DNA of 64,000 bases. Source: Kappaphycus alvarezii. Taxonomy: Eukaryota > Rhodophyta > Florideophyceae > Gigartinales > Solieriaceae. Shown here piece by piece: positions 1 to 10,912 of the stretch (within the stretch, counting starts at the first letter, position 1; every line of letters starts with the position of its first letter). The notes below the pieces were generated by a model. It saw only the letters and a program-made list of their open reading frames with translations. It had not been told where the DNA came from and ran no database searches. Location: NCBI GenBank assembly GCA_002205965.3, contig NADL03000006.1, positions 1,054,001-1,118,000 of the forward strand, in the 5' to 3' direction. Made by a program: the position numbers and the translations under genes.

Positions 1-65
1 AGCGAATGCAGCGACTGAGCCTGTCGCACAGCTATTTTTCGGCGTACAGTCTGGGGCGCTGCAGT

Positions 66-347
66 TCAAAAATCCTTCTCACTGCGGTTTAATATCTGCA
101 TATATCGGCTGGGACGATTTTTGGCCGCATTGGTGACCTCGATGGTTTGCTTGGGGGACTTTTCTGGACTGATGCTTGTAGTGATTAGATTGTCGAAGTT
201 AACGACCACGAGTAGATATGTCTTATTATTTTCTGCAGGGACAGTCAGTCCCGGTAAGTGGTCAGTATTTCGTTCCTGAAATCCAACACCCAGAAGCTCT
301 CGATGGCGACTGTTCTCGGTAAATTCGTGTAGCGTCATAACGAACAT
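66..347 (-). CDS. hypothetical protein, 93 aa
   Basis: This is a complete ATG-to-stop frame on the minus strand that I do not recognise. Its composition is mixed and protein-like, with no signal peptide, membrane segment or obvious repeat. Nothing next to it suggests a function: the first 1.8 kb of the window has no other convincing gene. It could be an exon of a spliced gene continuing beyond the window edge, or a chance frame in degraded DNA. No promoter or polyadenylation signal was identified with confidence. Confidence 0.25.
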   Translation of the reverse strand: MFVMTLHEFTENSRHRELLGVGFQERNTDHLPGLTVPAENNKTYLLVVVNFDNLITTSISPEKSPKQTIEVTNAAKNRPSRYMQILNRSEKDF

Positions 348-1830
348 GTTGTATCAGTAACCTAGCGAGGTACTACTGTGGATCGGGATTCGAGACCAAG
401 ATTGGAACTCAGTTACGGCTTTGTGGAGATAGTAGATCATCAGTGAATCGGTGCGGAAGTCACGAGGGTATTGTGGTACGAGCATCTTAAATGTGCTCGA
501 CCAGCTTTTAAGCCGAAAAGAGACACCAATGTTCTGTTTCATTCGTAGAGCTGCGTAAACGAAGCGTTTCTAGAGTAACCTTGACTCGGAGCCGTCGGCA
601 TCGCTCAAATATTCGTTTAATAGAACACAGACAATTTCCTTGTTCGACATTGAACCTAGGCAATTTTCGAAATAAAAGGTTCGTGCCGCACTATCAAAGC
701 AACAGATGAAGAAATAAATCTTCTGAGTTGCCAGTAGGCCGTTATTATCGGAACCGTTCCGTAAACCTTAAGATTTTTGTGCAAACGTTACGAAATATCA
801 CCCGAAAACTTTCATTTTCTTTAATGTTTGTTTGATAAAGCTAGCCTTTTTTGGCGTTATCTCCTACCTTATGGTCATAAAGCGCGGATACGTTCGTCTT
901 TCCGACGTTTGGTGGCATTGAGAAGGATATGTACCTTCCTTATATGCATTAAAAGGAAGGCAAGGGAGCGGAAACACTGGTGACTGTGGGCGAGGTGTCT
1001 GAATTTTTGTATACATACTCTCGAGAACTATTCGAGTTTGGTCCTGCTAGCTACAGAGGAGTAGAGCTGCTATTAGAGTAGCCAGCGCTAAGCGCAAACG
1101 CAACATGAATAAAATATTTGGAAATAAATACGTCTTTTATGTCCTCTTACTTGCGAAACACAGTAACGGCGGTATTGGTATCACATCGAATCGAAAGAAG
1201 TAGCAGAGCAGAGGTAGCAGCGAAATAAGCTTGTTGCTCTGTTTTGAGTTCGTAAGATGAATCTAGTCCATGAAGTCACAGGGATTTTCTCGATCGAATA
1301 TTTCTGCAACTTGAATAACAACCAGAAATGGAAAGGTTGGTGACTAGAAAAACTATGGGAGATCATGAGATTTGCGGCGGGAGCAATTCTCGAAGGAATT
1401 CGTTGACCTCTTCCTCTTCAGATTTATCACACACAGAAGAGGGGATTTTGATTTCTTCGTCATCTTTTTTGGTCAACACGAAGTACTACAAAGTGGATCC
1501 GGCTTCGAGAAATTTCCTTAAGTAGTCATCCTCGATCATGGAGGTTCTAATAATACGAGTAATTTTCGTATTCTACGACTTGTATTTGGCGAGAAACAAC
1601 GCAGGCATCTTTAAGAGTGAAGCTTAGATGCCAAAGAGGAATCTCGAAGTTTAGCTTTCGATTTAAGGAGGAAAGAAGTGAGCGAAAGCAGAAAAGAGTG
1701 ATGTCACTGGAAGACGAAGAGCCTCCGATTAAAATTGTCGTGAGACCTGTGATTTGGCGACCAGCAATCTGCAAGGCGGCAATGGAATAGATTTATGATA
1801 GATAAGGATAGAGATAAGATAAAGGATATT
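348..1830. other. no supported gene; AT-rich intergenic or decayed DNA
   Basis: Only short frames of 60-75 codons occur here on both strands. None shows a recognisable motif and none is repeated elsewhere in the window. The next element downstream is the 3' end of an old gypsy copy, so part of this stretch may be its unrecognisably decayed internal region. Confidence 0.4.
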
Positions 1831-1889
1831 TATTGAGAAGGCCCTTGGCGTCCTCAATTATTCTTAAAATTACCATTTTTTTTTGTTTC

Positions 1890-2120
1890 CTAGAGCCCAA
1901 GCGCATTTCAGCGAGAGAGCAAGCCTTAAATACAGTGTACCAGCGTACGCACATGTTACTCTCCGCCGTACCAGTGACGCGTACATACTTTTTGGAACAT
2001 CCTATGGGTAGTCATTTACAACCCTATCAGTTTGATAGGGCGTAAATTTTATCAATAAGGCAAAGTTCAATAACGGAAACAGAAAAAGAAAAAGAAGAAA
2101 AGAGAAGTTCTTGAGCTGGA
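1890..2120 (+). pseudogene. remnant of gypsy pol C-terminal tail domain
   Basis: The translated stretch resembles the very end of the pol tail in elements A and B. It keeps a block reading VPVTRTYFLEHPMGSHLQPY where the intact copies read VPVMRTYFLEHHIGNQLHPY, followed by the Tyr-X-Phe-(Glu/Asp)-Arg signature. After the stop comes a purine-rich run at about 2081-2107 in the position of a polypurine tract. The rest of pol upstream is not recognisable. This is the oldest visible copy of the tail domain, so the domain is an ancestral part of this lineage and not a recent acquisition. Confidence 0.6.
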
Positions 2121-3130
2121 GGCATTTCATTACGAAACGTGCCTTTTCAGCAAATTCCTGTTCTTTTTATCCTGAGGTCTATTATTAACATCTCCTTTTT
2201 CGAAGCTATCGTTATACTCTTCTTTCAAACAAAGATATACTACTATCCTTTACTTCATGAGTCCAAATTCCCTGTACGAATCCATTTCATATTCCATGTT
2301 TGAATATTTGGTCCTCCGTTTTCAAAAAGAAAATTTTCGACTCGTGATCCGCTTCGTCCTTCAAACTCAGTTCCGATATCTCACCAAGCAGATTTTCTAT
2401 TATTTTTTTGAATACGTGCAAATGCAAAGCCACGAAATTGACTCATACTTTTAATTCGACTCGGAAGTGAAACGTTTGGATTATATCGTGCTATTTACAT
2501 TTCGATATCAATGTGGTTGAAGCAACACTCCTTTCATCAACCACCCCATCGGCTCACCCCCCTTAGTCCCTCAACATGACCATCATACGCGTGTTACTCA
2601 CCATAGCCGAGGTATCCAGAGCCCGCCGTCTCTCCAATGCCCAGTCCTTAATGGCCATTTTTCCAATCGACTACGAAGACTACCATAGAAGGATGATTAA
2701 TGAATGCGTTCAGTAGTGGGTCCACCGTCACTGCATTGAGGAGGCATTGGAGAAAGTAGAGAAAGGAGGAGGCTGAGGAAGATATGGGAGAGAGATAAGA
2801 AGATTAGGAGGATGGGTGCACCCATGGGAGTCACTGATGTACAACCGTGAGGGAGCTGCTGTGGAGGTCAGAGTGGAGAATGAGGGAGTAATCGTTATTT
2901 AGGACTCCTCTGCTGGGAATGAGGCGTAGGTAGAAGGTATTAAGGAGGGTTTGGAAGAGCTGGATATGTCAAAAGAGGCTTTATATCATTCTAGGTCATT
3001 TGCAGAATTTTCAGGGACTGTTTTGGGTGCATGGATATTTAGAGGATTTTTCTGGTCTGATCCCGAGGGCAAAGATAGAAAAAGTTGCAAAGAAACAGAA
3101 GGGCACTATATTTTCAATTCTGATTAGGAA
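2121..3130 (+). repeat. old gypsy LTR, 5' part (subfamily G), split by a copia element
   Basis: This follows directly on the gypsy tail remnant and its purine run, where a 3' LTR is expected. Nucleotides about 2170-2440 resemble the reverse complement of about 10370-10620 in another LTR, and 2576-3126 holds a diverged copy of the LTR-borne ORF. The LTR is interrupted at about 3130 by a Ty1/copia element and appears to resume at about 6290. The exact 5' edge could not be set because no TG start with a matching terminus survives. Confidence 0.5.
2576..3126 (+). pseudogene. diverged LTR-borne acidic ORF (copy in LTR G)
   Basis: This is a decayed reading frame that aligns with the ORF inside the LTRs of element B. 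The N-terminal block IDYEDYHRRM corresponds to TDADDYIRRQ in the intact copies, followed by an IEEALEKVE segment matching their IEEEAREV segment. The C-terminal block LDMSKEALYHSRSFAEFSG corresponds to LDISQGEIESCEPFADICG and is followed by a Phe-Trp-Ser-Asp-Pro-Glu sequence in the place of Phe-Gly-Ser-Asp-Leu-Glu. Several in-frame stops disrupt it. That both ends of the protein can still be recognised makes chance similarity unlikely. Confidence 0.55.
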
Positions 3131-6010
3131 ATTGTAGCTATGAATTTGTGAGAGCAACTTTACTGCATGTATTTGGCACCAGGGAGTCTAATATCAGCAG
3201 TAAAATATCAAATTGTGAACAGTGCGCACTTGGAAAATCAACTCACTCGCGCAAGAAAATACAGGGGAGCACAATAAAATGGTTTCATGTGCCCCATTGA
3301 GTGCGTTCAAATTGATGTGATAGGTCAAATAAGTACTGTGTCGCCAGGTAAGTCAAAGTAATTTTGTGATTTTATTTGATGAATACATCGGGTATTTTAT
3401 TGGTACGTTTCCTTCAATAAAAGAGTGAGAAAGATAGAAAAGTGACTAGGATGATACAAGAAATGGATAATTTGTTCAATGAAAGAGTTTGTAAATTCTC
3501 ATGTGTAAATCTGAACACAGTCAAATGGATTCAGTCGGATGGTGGCAAGGAGTACATTGGGGATTCATTTTAGAAATGGCTTAAAAAAGGAGATGGTATA
3601 AAAAATGACAACAGATTTTTCGCCAGAGTCAGACGGCCGAGCGGAGGGCTCAAGCATAACTCTTATGGATATGACACGAAAATTTCTGTTAAGCAAAACA
3701 GTATACCGGAGAAATTTGTTGAAAGAAGCAGTGATTACCACTTGTTTTATTCAAATTAGATTGATATAGTGCAGCAGTTGTAAAGTGGCTGCACACCTTT
3801 TGTGGTTATTCACCGACACAAGCCCGATATGAGCCCTACGCGTGAGTTCGGATGCCAGGCGTTTGTTCATAATCCTAAATCTATGCGCAACGGCAAGATA
3901 GACTCTCGCTCGTAGCTAGTGACGCTCATATGATATAGAAAAAGGAACGCATATAGAATACTAATGACAGATAGCCACACAATTTCCGAAAAAAGGATTT
4001 CATATTTAACGAGGCCCTGGTGAGCAAAATCAAGACAAGCAAGAACGTAATCGATTTTGATATACCGCAAGAGCCAGAAGCATTGCTCGAGGAATTTTTA
4101 TTGCATAAAGACGAAAAAATGTAAGCAAAGGTAGGAGATGGTAAAAAGAATATTGATTCAAAAGGACTGATGATGTTGTTGCTGAGGTACGGATGGAAAA
4201 CTAGCATCAACACAACGATACGGCAAACGAGCCAATCCTGGCCAATTCAAATGCGGAACAGATTAACCAAGAAGACGATAGCAGTAGTGAGATCTGCAGG
4301 CCTTGACATTATATCCAGGAGTACGATGTAGCTCACGTACTACAGCTGAAAGACTACCCATCTGGCATTGTATGGGCAAGCGCATTTAATAGTGAAGACT
4401 CCTATTAAAGAGAAAGAAATGCCTATGTTCTATGAAGATGCTCATAAGAAAGACGACGCTGAGGATTGGTAGAAAGCAATGCATTTCCAGTTGAAATATT
4501 TAAAGAAATTGGATGCTTGGGACTCAGTAGAGGTCTGTGCAGATAAGGAGTTCATTCGTACCAGGGGGTATTCTATTTGAAGAAGGATGGAAAGGGTAAC
4601 GTAACTTGGCATAAAGCAAGATTCGTAGGGAAGGTTTTTTCGCAGATACCAGCAGTCGAATTTAAAGAATTCTTCTCTCGCGTTGCTAAGTACACTACAG
4701 CATGCCTCACGCTAGCCATTTTAGTGCACTTTAGTTCGGTGCAGATCAATGATTGACTTAAAAAATGCTTTCGAGAATGCACTGCTCAAAGAAAACTTGT
4801 ACGTAGAACAGCCCGATTGTTTCAAATTCAAAAGGATTTGAGGACTATTCCTACCCATTGAACAGTGCACTGTATGATTTATGTCAAGCACCTAAGGAAT
4901 GGAACTTTCAACTCGATAAAGTTTTACAGGATCAGGTTCCAAAGAGAGCAAAGCTGACCCCACATTGTACGCACTGATTACTGGAAATGATTTTGTATTT
5001 ATAGTAGTGAATTTTGACAATATCGCACTACTTGGGAACGTTTAGTCTGCACTGAGCAGAGTCATCCCATATTTAAAAGATAAATATATATGCAAAAAAT
5101 GACAAATGTTCGGGAATGACTGTCGAAGATAGCAGAAGTGAGGTAAGGCTACAAAATAAAAGAATGATTGAATGCTTGTTGAAGTCATTTGGTATGGCTG
5201 ATTGAAAACCGTTAGCTACACCCTTTTCAGCTAGGTTGAACTTAAACTGTGCTGAAGGAGATGTTTTGTCAAATTTTTCCCTCATTAGAGAGTTAACTGA
5301 GGCTCTAACGCATACGGCGAATACTATAAGCCCAGATGTCACTTATGTTGTGCAATAACTTGCTATATTCAAGCATAATCGGACAGAACTACTTTGGAGG
5401 TCGGGAACACATATTATAAGATATCTAAAGGGCACGAGTATACTCGGCATTAGGTACTGTAAGGGAGAAATTTTTATTATGGTCGCGTTAGTCAATGCTA
5501 TTTGCGGGCAAGACAAGCCTAGTCTAAAATCAATCAGTGGCTACTGTTTTAAGTTAGTAGTTAGATTATTTAATTTGCGCTCGAAGCAACAGATCATTGT
5601 TGCTCAGAGTTCCTCTGAAGCTGAGTTTATCGCCTTGGCATATTGCGTATGTGAAGTTCTTTGGGTGAAGAAATTCAAATGCATTTTGACGTTGGTGTCA
5701 CCTCATGATAAGGTGGATCAGACCTTTAATATGTTTATCGGTGAGGAAAACCTCGCGTGCATCAAGGATGCGTATAACCCAGAAGTTTTGGTGCTGTATA
5801 AACATGTAGATATCGAATAGTAGCTATCTGTGAATCATGTCTGAAATTAGTACTTAGAGCTACATTTCGTACCGAACAATGATATGGTTTCTGCTATACT
5901 AACGAAGAACCTAAAGAATATTATTTTCATCGAGATTATGAAGCTGACAGAGATATACTAGTTGATCCGGTGGTTTAAGATGAATTTAGATCGCATGAGG
6001 GATGTGACAA
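3131..6010 (+). mobile_element. Ty1/copia retrotransposon, decayed
   Basis: This is a degenerate pol region in the copia order, with many stops and frameshifts. From 3214 a frame reads CEQCALGKSTHSRKK, the conserved Cys/Cys-Gly-Lys core of the GAG-pre-integrase domain. At 3480-3560 an integrase-like IQSDGGKEYIGD stretch is seen. From about 4450 an RVT_2-type reverse transcriptase is recognisable by WHKARFVGKVFSQ and LKNAFENALLKENLYVEQP. The RNase H region follows, and after it a PNNDMVSAILTKNL segment, typical of the copia C-terminus. No pair of LTRs was found; the 5' end is missing. It probably inserted into an older gypsy LTR, whose two parts flank it. Confidence 0.8.
5479..5820 (+). pseudogene. 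pol: copia RNase H fragment, 113 codons
   Basis: This is the longest uninterrupted frame of the copia element. It contains the family hallmark SKQQIIVAQSSSEAEFIALA, a copia RNase H signature, followed by a tryptophan-valine-lysine-lysine stretch and a final K-H-V-D-I-E ending, equivalent to the KHIDI motif before the C-terminal LTK block. RNase H degrades the RNA strand of the RNA:DNA hybrid during reverse transcription. As an isolated piece of a broken polyprotein it is not expected to be functional. Confidence 0.75.
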
Positions 6011-6289
6011 GAGACAGGATTTGGCGGCGATTGCGACCGAATGAAATGGGCGCTTGAGAACAGATAACACGAAAATATGGTTATAAATTTGTAAAATATA
6101 CATCCAAACCAGTTTATCTCAACGTGTAGTGCTTGACATTACAAAATACTGCGTTGTATGTTCCAAGTTATTATATCATAATCAAACAATCACTGTATAC
6201 AGCAATGAGCTTCACAGCTAGCTATTCAGAAAGAAAGTACCAACAGTAAAAAAAACCACTTCGCATCAGTCTAAGAAAGGGGCAAGCAG

Positions 6290-6560
6290 GAAAAGAGAAC
6301 ACTTTAAGTGCACAAACAAGTATTATAGAAGTTGAAATTCAAGTTCCTCCCTAAGAAACATTTCGGCAACAATAATTCCTGAGCAATAGAAGTTGAAAGT
6401 AGAATTTGCCCCATTTATACTACATTGTAGCACCTTAGCTTCCCGTTCTTATTAATTTCATCTGAGTCCCACAAACATACTTTGGTAGCACTATTTCCAC
6501 TTACAACGCCTCCGCGTTCGTATTATTGGCTCTGAGGACATCTTTCTCAAAGATTTATCA
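6290..6560 (+). repeat. old gypsy LTR, 3' part (subfamily G)
   Basis: The stretch resembles the R-U5 part of the gypsy LTRs in forward orientation. It has paired gaagttga-type sequences, a 'tttatac' stretch, a 'ggtagcac' block, 'acaacgcctccg' in the place of 'gcaacacctcct', and the terminal 'gatttatca' corresponding to the canonical end gatttacccctatca. It lies just beyond the copia element, consistent with being the second half of the LTR that starts near 2121. Confidence 0.5.
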
Positions 6561-6574
6561 GTAGCAGTATGTGG

Positions 6575-6644
6575 GTGACGGCAAAATTTTTCTTCCGCGT
6601 TCCTAAGGCGCTGCAGCCATTCGTTTTATCCACCTCTATCGGGT
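6575..6644 (+). pseudogene. non-LTR RT fragment, left of a solo LTR
   Basis: The short stretch includes ggcgctgcagccattcgtt, matching the gccgctgcagccatccattt segment of the RT gene at about 29560. It encodes the Ala-rich helix just after the YADD catalytic box. The same gene appears to resume at 7499 on the other side of solo LTR H, so this is one half of an interrupted non-LTR element. Confidence 0.55.
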
Positions 6645-7498
6645 TGATAGGGATAAATATATAGAGGATGATAATATTAGAGCTATTTTCTCCAAAACGG
6701 AGGAGTTGCAAGCGACAGGAGTGCTACAGAATATGGTTGAGGGGAAGAGAGGAGAAGAGCAAGGAAGGGGAATCGAAAGGCTACAAGTTACTATAAAAGT
6801 GGAAGGGTCTACCGTCTATGCTCAGGGGCTAGCGTTGAAGAAATTTTTCATAAGTTAGAAGTCGAGTTTCCACTTCCAGGCTTTTTTGTTGTGCATTTTA
6901 AGTTGTCTCCCAACTTGCTTGACCTCTCCCGGAGGAAGCAGTTCACTCAGCTTATATAGACTTTTTTTTGTTAATCATGAAGCCTTGAGGACGCATCCAA
7001 AATGCCATAAAATGCACCCTAGCAAATCATGTAGACTATATAGATCAGCGATAGAATAATTCCAAGATAAATATGTACATCTACTCCTCACAACCGTTAT
7101 CCTCAAGATCAGAAACAAAAAATACTTTAAAATCTCCATGATAATGATGCAGTCCACAAATATTCCTTCGAGTGGATCACAGCTTCCCGTTGTCTCCAAT
7201 TACAATATGTGAATATCACTAAAAATTCCCTTATTAAGCTCCATGACCGGTGCCTCTGGGCATCCCCTCATGCCTCCTTATATACAGTTTCAAACTCTCC
7301 AAATTTGTGACACCTTAGTGTTAATTATGCCAGCGCAGCATCGCTACTGTAAAATGCACAGCATCCATCTATAAATAATTGAAATTAATTTGATAATAAA
7401 GTTACAGCGTAGCCAGCGCTGTATGCCAACTCAGCCAGGCAGCATGCCTGCAGCAAGCGTTGTAATATTTTTTTAGTTCACCAATTTGTCTGACATCA
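6645..7498 (-). repeat. solo gypsy LTR H inside a non-LTR element
   Basis: Read on the minus strand it starts TGATGTCAG and ends with a variant of the family terminus (tttatccctatca). It contains the polymerase II-like 'tctatataagctgagt' segment, a recognisable purine/pyrimidine R-U5 core, and a remnant of the LTR-borne ORF. The flanking pentamers are cgggt (6640-6644) and cggtt (7499-7503), a target duplication with one mismatch. At 854 bp it is shorter than the B-type LTRs. The flanking non-LTR RT sequence is continuous across it. Confidence 0.65.
6990..7199 (-). pseudogene. LTR-borne ORF remnant (copy in LTR H)
   Basis: The C-terminal block of the LTR-borne acidic protein is still visible: SCDPLEGIFVDCIIIMEILK corresponds to SCEPFADICGDCLDSMDILE in element B. 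The acidic middle and the N-terminal block are lost or unrecognisable. This is one of the most diverged copies and cannot be functional. Confidence 0.45.
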
Positions 7499-7905
7499 CG
7501 GTTTCAATCGGACTCCAGCCTAACCTTTTCAAGCCCCAAATGTACGATTTCCCCTTCCTTTATCCGCTTGCCACCTTTCTGCCCCTTTTCAACCCCTCGT
7601 TTTTGTTGTGCTAGAATTTCTACAGTAATTTGCTTAGACTTGTTTTTTCCGAGTTCCCTAAAGAACGGCAAACCACCCAAGCCCGTATCTTCCGATTTCT
7701 CCGAGCTCTGGAAGGTGCAAATTTTGCATTCTACTTTCCCTGATTCTGCGCGAACGCCTTTAAGGTCATCCATTTGGTACGAACGCTTCCCCTACTCTAT
7801 CTACGGTACTCGGCGCCAGCTCCGATCAGAAGCAGAGAGAACCGTTCCACCAATCGAAACTGCCATGCTGGGATCAGGCCTGACTTCCGGTTTCCCTTCC
7901 CTTTT
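7499..7905 (+). pseudogene. non-LTR RT fragment (thumb region)
   Basis: A frameshifted frame matches the part of the non-LTR RT that follows the YADD box. It includes a QPNL-F-KPQMYDFP stretch, equivalent to QLNLAKTQVYGFSP in the copy at 29600, and a FCANAFKVIHLVRTLP stretch, equivalent to FCANASKVMHLLRTLS at 36970. Homology to the other copies fades at about 7905. It is the right-hand half of the gene interrupted by solo LTR H. Confidence 0.6.
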
Positions 7906-9288
7906 GAATGCCTTGGAGCTTCCTCCTCGCGTTCCTCCTTCTCATCCTACGAACGAATGCGAACACGCTCAGACGCTGCCAAGGAGCCGTCCTGCCCTCA
8001 TTTCACAGCACTTCTTTCCTCGGAGCCTGATCCAAGGTTTGCCTTCCCCTCTCCACTCTCCTTTCCTGTCTTGCATTTTCTTCCTTCTCAGATTTCCGTT
8101 GATTTGTTTACGTGATCTCGATCAAATTACACGTTTTACCAAATCACGGTCCTCTACTGCCACAAATTCCTTCCTCTCTTACAAGAAAAGTAATTGCTGC
8201 TACTGAACATTCCTCCGTACCGCCGCAACACATCTTCCCTTGACACTTCTCTGGTTGCTCTGACACACACCGCTCTGGATTTCCTAGTCACGCCTTCTTC
8301 CACCCTGGACTCGAATATAGATCTAGGCGACATTGCTTCAACTGTAAGCTTCATCTCCACTCTTTTTGCGACTTCATTTCTGCCAAAGCCTTGCTTCCGT
8401 CCCTACACAATAATCCTCAATTTTGCAAAGTTCTCACGATCCTGAATGCCATCTCAGGTCCATCTCATATGGAATTCACTCCACCCCAAAAAGCCAACTC
8501 CACCCCAGCGGTAGCACTCCAAGAATATCCGCCTCTTCACACCTCACCCAACCCTTCTGCTTCTTCACCTTATCTACTTGACGCCAAGGCGCCGCATGTC
8601 TCACGGACAGTTGCACGCTTACCAATCCTTGACCCCCAAGGGTTGAACGAGCATACTGACCTCTCCGACGTTTGTATATCCGCCAAAATTTGCTAGTTCA
8701 GTAAAAAGAGCGACTCGAGGCTTCTTCCGTGACAACACTAAGAAATTTTTTCGCATCACTTCACCACCAGGCTTCGCGGTTCAAGGTGCATCTCAATTCC
8801 GACGTACATTCTCCAGCGAAGTCTTTCCTGGCTCTTTTTCTGTCTTGAAGTCGACGCATTCCCACACATTTTACGTGTTATCCACGGATCGGGACCCCCG
8901 CTCCATTCAACCCGCCGACTAAGCTTTTCAAACCATCCTCCGACCGTTGGACAACAGACTGGCACCTGCTCTTCATTTCGCCAATATTCTCTCTCATGAT
9001 GCCACTGTCCCAAGTGCCGACCTCCGAGCAGTACTTCAAGGCCTTCGCACTGTGCGCTGAAATATCCTGCCTCCAGTCAGACACATGTCGATGTATTCCC
9101 GTTTCTTCGTTTTCAAATATCTTGAGGTCCACCAAAGCGATCGTCTACGAAGCCCTTTCTACCTCTGGTAAATCGTTCAAACCGATCTCCTTTCTCCCCG
9201 CCTTACTAAACCCCAAATTACCAAGCGAAAACGACCCGTGGCCCCGACGGGTGGGTCACCGTCGTCATTCCACATTTCCCATGCACTC
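7906..9288. other. C/T-rich stretch with unassigned short frames
   Basis: Several forward frames of 80-210 codons overlap here, but they are Pro/Ser/Leu-rich as expected from C/T-rich DNA and contain no motif I can name. The position right after a non-LTR RT fragment and some Pro-rich segments would fit the N-terminal region of another non-LTR element, but I cannot show this. The stretch is ended by LTR E, which starts at 9289. Confidence 0.3.
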
Positions 9289-10620
9289 TGATAGGGGTAA
9301 ATCGTCGGGAAGAGAGATTTTCAGAACCTACTACTCCAAGAAGGAGGTGTTGCAAGCTACAAAAGTGCTACCGTGGTATTGTTGAATAGAACAAAATGGG
9401 TTGAGTAAGGATGAAAGTTGAGAGGCCTACAAGCACGTATGGAAGGGGCAGGATCAACCACTGATGCTCTGTGACCAGCGTAGGAAAAGTTTTTCTTGGT
9501 TCTGAAGTTGACTCTCAATTTCCTACTAGTCGGGACTTGGCTTGAAGTTGTCTGCCAACTTGCTTTTCCTCCACAAGGGGAAGCAGTATACTCAGCTTAT
9601 ATAACTTTATGTCTACCCCTAAAGTCTCAAACAAACATACTAAGAGCCATAAAATGCATCAAATGGAATCGTGTGAACGAGAAAGACTAACAGCAGATAC
9701 TATCAGGATAAATATCTAGATTCTTTCCTTAATATCTTAGTTCTCTATATCAGAGCCAAACAGTTCCCCCAGAATATCCTTTCCACCCAGGCAGTCGACA
9801 GAAATATCCGCAAACGGCTCAGAATTATCCATTGCCTCCTGCGAAATATCTAGATCACTGAGGACGCCCCCATCCGGTTCCAGAGTCGGGACCACCTGGT
9901 CCATACTTTTCGGCCCCCTCCCCACTATTCCATCGTTTTCCATGTCTCTTTCTCCCTCCCCATCCTCACCCTCCTCTTCTTCCTCTCTACCTTCTCTTCC
10001 TCTACCTCCTCTTCTTCCTCCTCCTCCCCTGCCCCTTCTGCCTGCTCGAAACAGTTACGGAGGACCCACTCCAGAACTCGTTCCCGGTCTAATCTTTTAC
10101 AATATTCACCGTAGTCAGTTGTATAATCTGCTACCGGGCTCAGAGCGTTGAAGGAATGGCGATATCGGGATGACTTGGCGATGGTGAGGGAAGGGCGGGA
10201 ATTGGTCATGTTGAGGGCAAAAAAAGTGGTGAGCTGATGGAGTAGTTGGTAGCGGGGGGGTAGCCTCGAAGACGTCGACTTCGAACTAAAAGTAGGTCAA
10301 CGTATTCAAACATTTTCACGGCCTTGGACGAAATAAAAATTTGAGGCAATGCCCCAGTTTTCAGTTTGTATGCAACTAGTCCAATAACTAGAAATCTACT
10401 TGATACAATATCGGAACTGAATTTGGAGGACGAATCGGATCACCGGTATAAGGATTCATTTTTTGAAAAAGGATGACCAAAATGCTCAAAGACGGAATGG
10501 AAATGGAGTTGTACAGTGAATTTGGATTTGGGAAAATCTGTTTCATGATTTCGGTCGTAAAGAGAATTGGTGGGAAGAGTTGTTTTTGAAAAATCATGGG
10601 GAGGGAGAAGACAAAAGCTT
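9289..10620 (-). repeat. gypsy LTR E (solo), with acidic ORF
   Basis: On the minus strand this ends with the canonical gatttacccctatca. It contains the R-U5 block, a 'ttatataagctgagt' TATA region, paired inverted gaagttg motifs, and the LTR-borne ORF at 9737-10209. The U3 part just upstream of the TATA box resembles the U3 of element A (shared cataaaatgcat and gtgtgaacgaga segments), while the ORF resembles that of element B, so this LTR links the two types. The outer edge is uncertain. Similarity to old LTR G reaches at least 10620. Confidence 0.65.
9737..10209 (-). CDS. LTR-borne acidic protein (copy in LTR E), frameshifted
   Basis: Two overlapping minus-strand frames make up the protein. 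9925-10209 (94 codons) carries the N-terminal block with a TDYGEYCKRLDRERVLEWVL segment, equivalent to the DDYIRRQTKK-IIEFVRRL block of element B, followed by a Glu/Lys-rich stretch. 9737-9943 (68 codons) carries the C-terminal block with SMDQVVPTLEPDGG and DILGELFGSD. They are in different frames, joined by a short overlap, as expected from one indel in the low-complexity middle. Function is unknown; the acidic hydrophobic C-terminus resembles a transcription activation domain by composition only. Confidence 0.6.
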
Positions 10621-10912
10621 GTGGAGAGGACCACTATCCTACAGAAAGGGCCGTTTTTGTACCAACAAGCATCAAGAACTTCATCTTTAGTGATAGGTTG
10701 GCAACTATACTTTTCTAATCGGTGATGCACCCAAAATCCCTGCCCCTGTCTACTGATCCATGCACGTAGTATTGCATAGACCTTCTCAATCACCCCCAAA
10801 TCCTCCCCCATTGGATACGGCACTGTGCATAAAACACAGTATGAACGGTAACGCGAATCAAACCTGATTTCAGTAGTTCAAACATGAAATAATTGTCCAG
10901 TCCCTCATGTGA
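10621..10912. other. unassigned spacer between LTR E and repeat F
   Basis: A 127-codon minus-strand frame (10440-10823) spans the outer part of LTR E and this spacer. Its lower half lies in U3 sequence shared with LTR G, so it is probably not an independent gene. Nothing else is recognisable. Confidence 0.3.

Noticed and set aside
7568..8206. A 212-codon plus-strand frame
   Set aside because: The first part overlaps a non-LTR RT fragment in the wrong frame, and the rest is Pro/Ser/Leu-rich from C/T-rich DNA. There are no motifs.
10440..10823. A 127-codon minus-strand frame as a host gene
   Set aside because: Its lower part lies in U3 sequence shared with LTR G (2170-2440), where the frame is not preserved.
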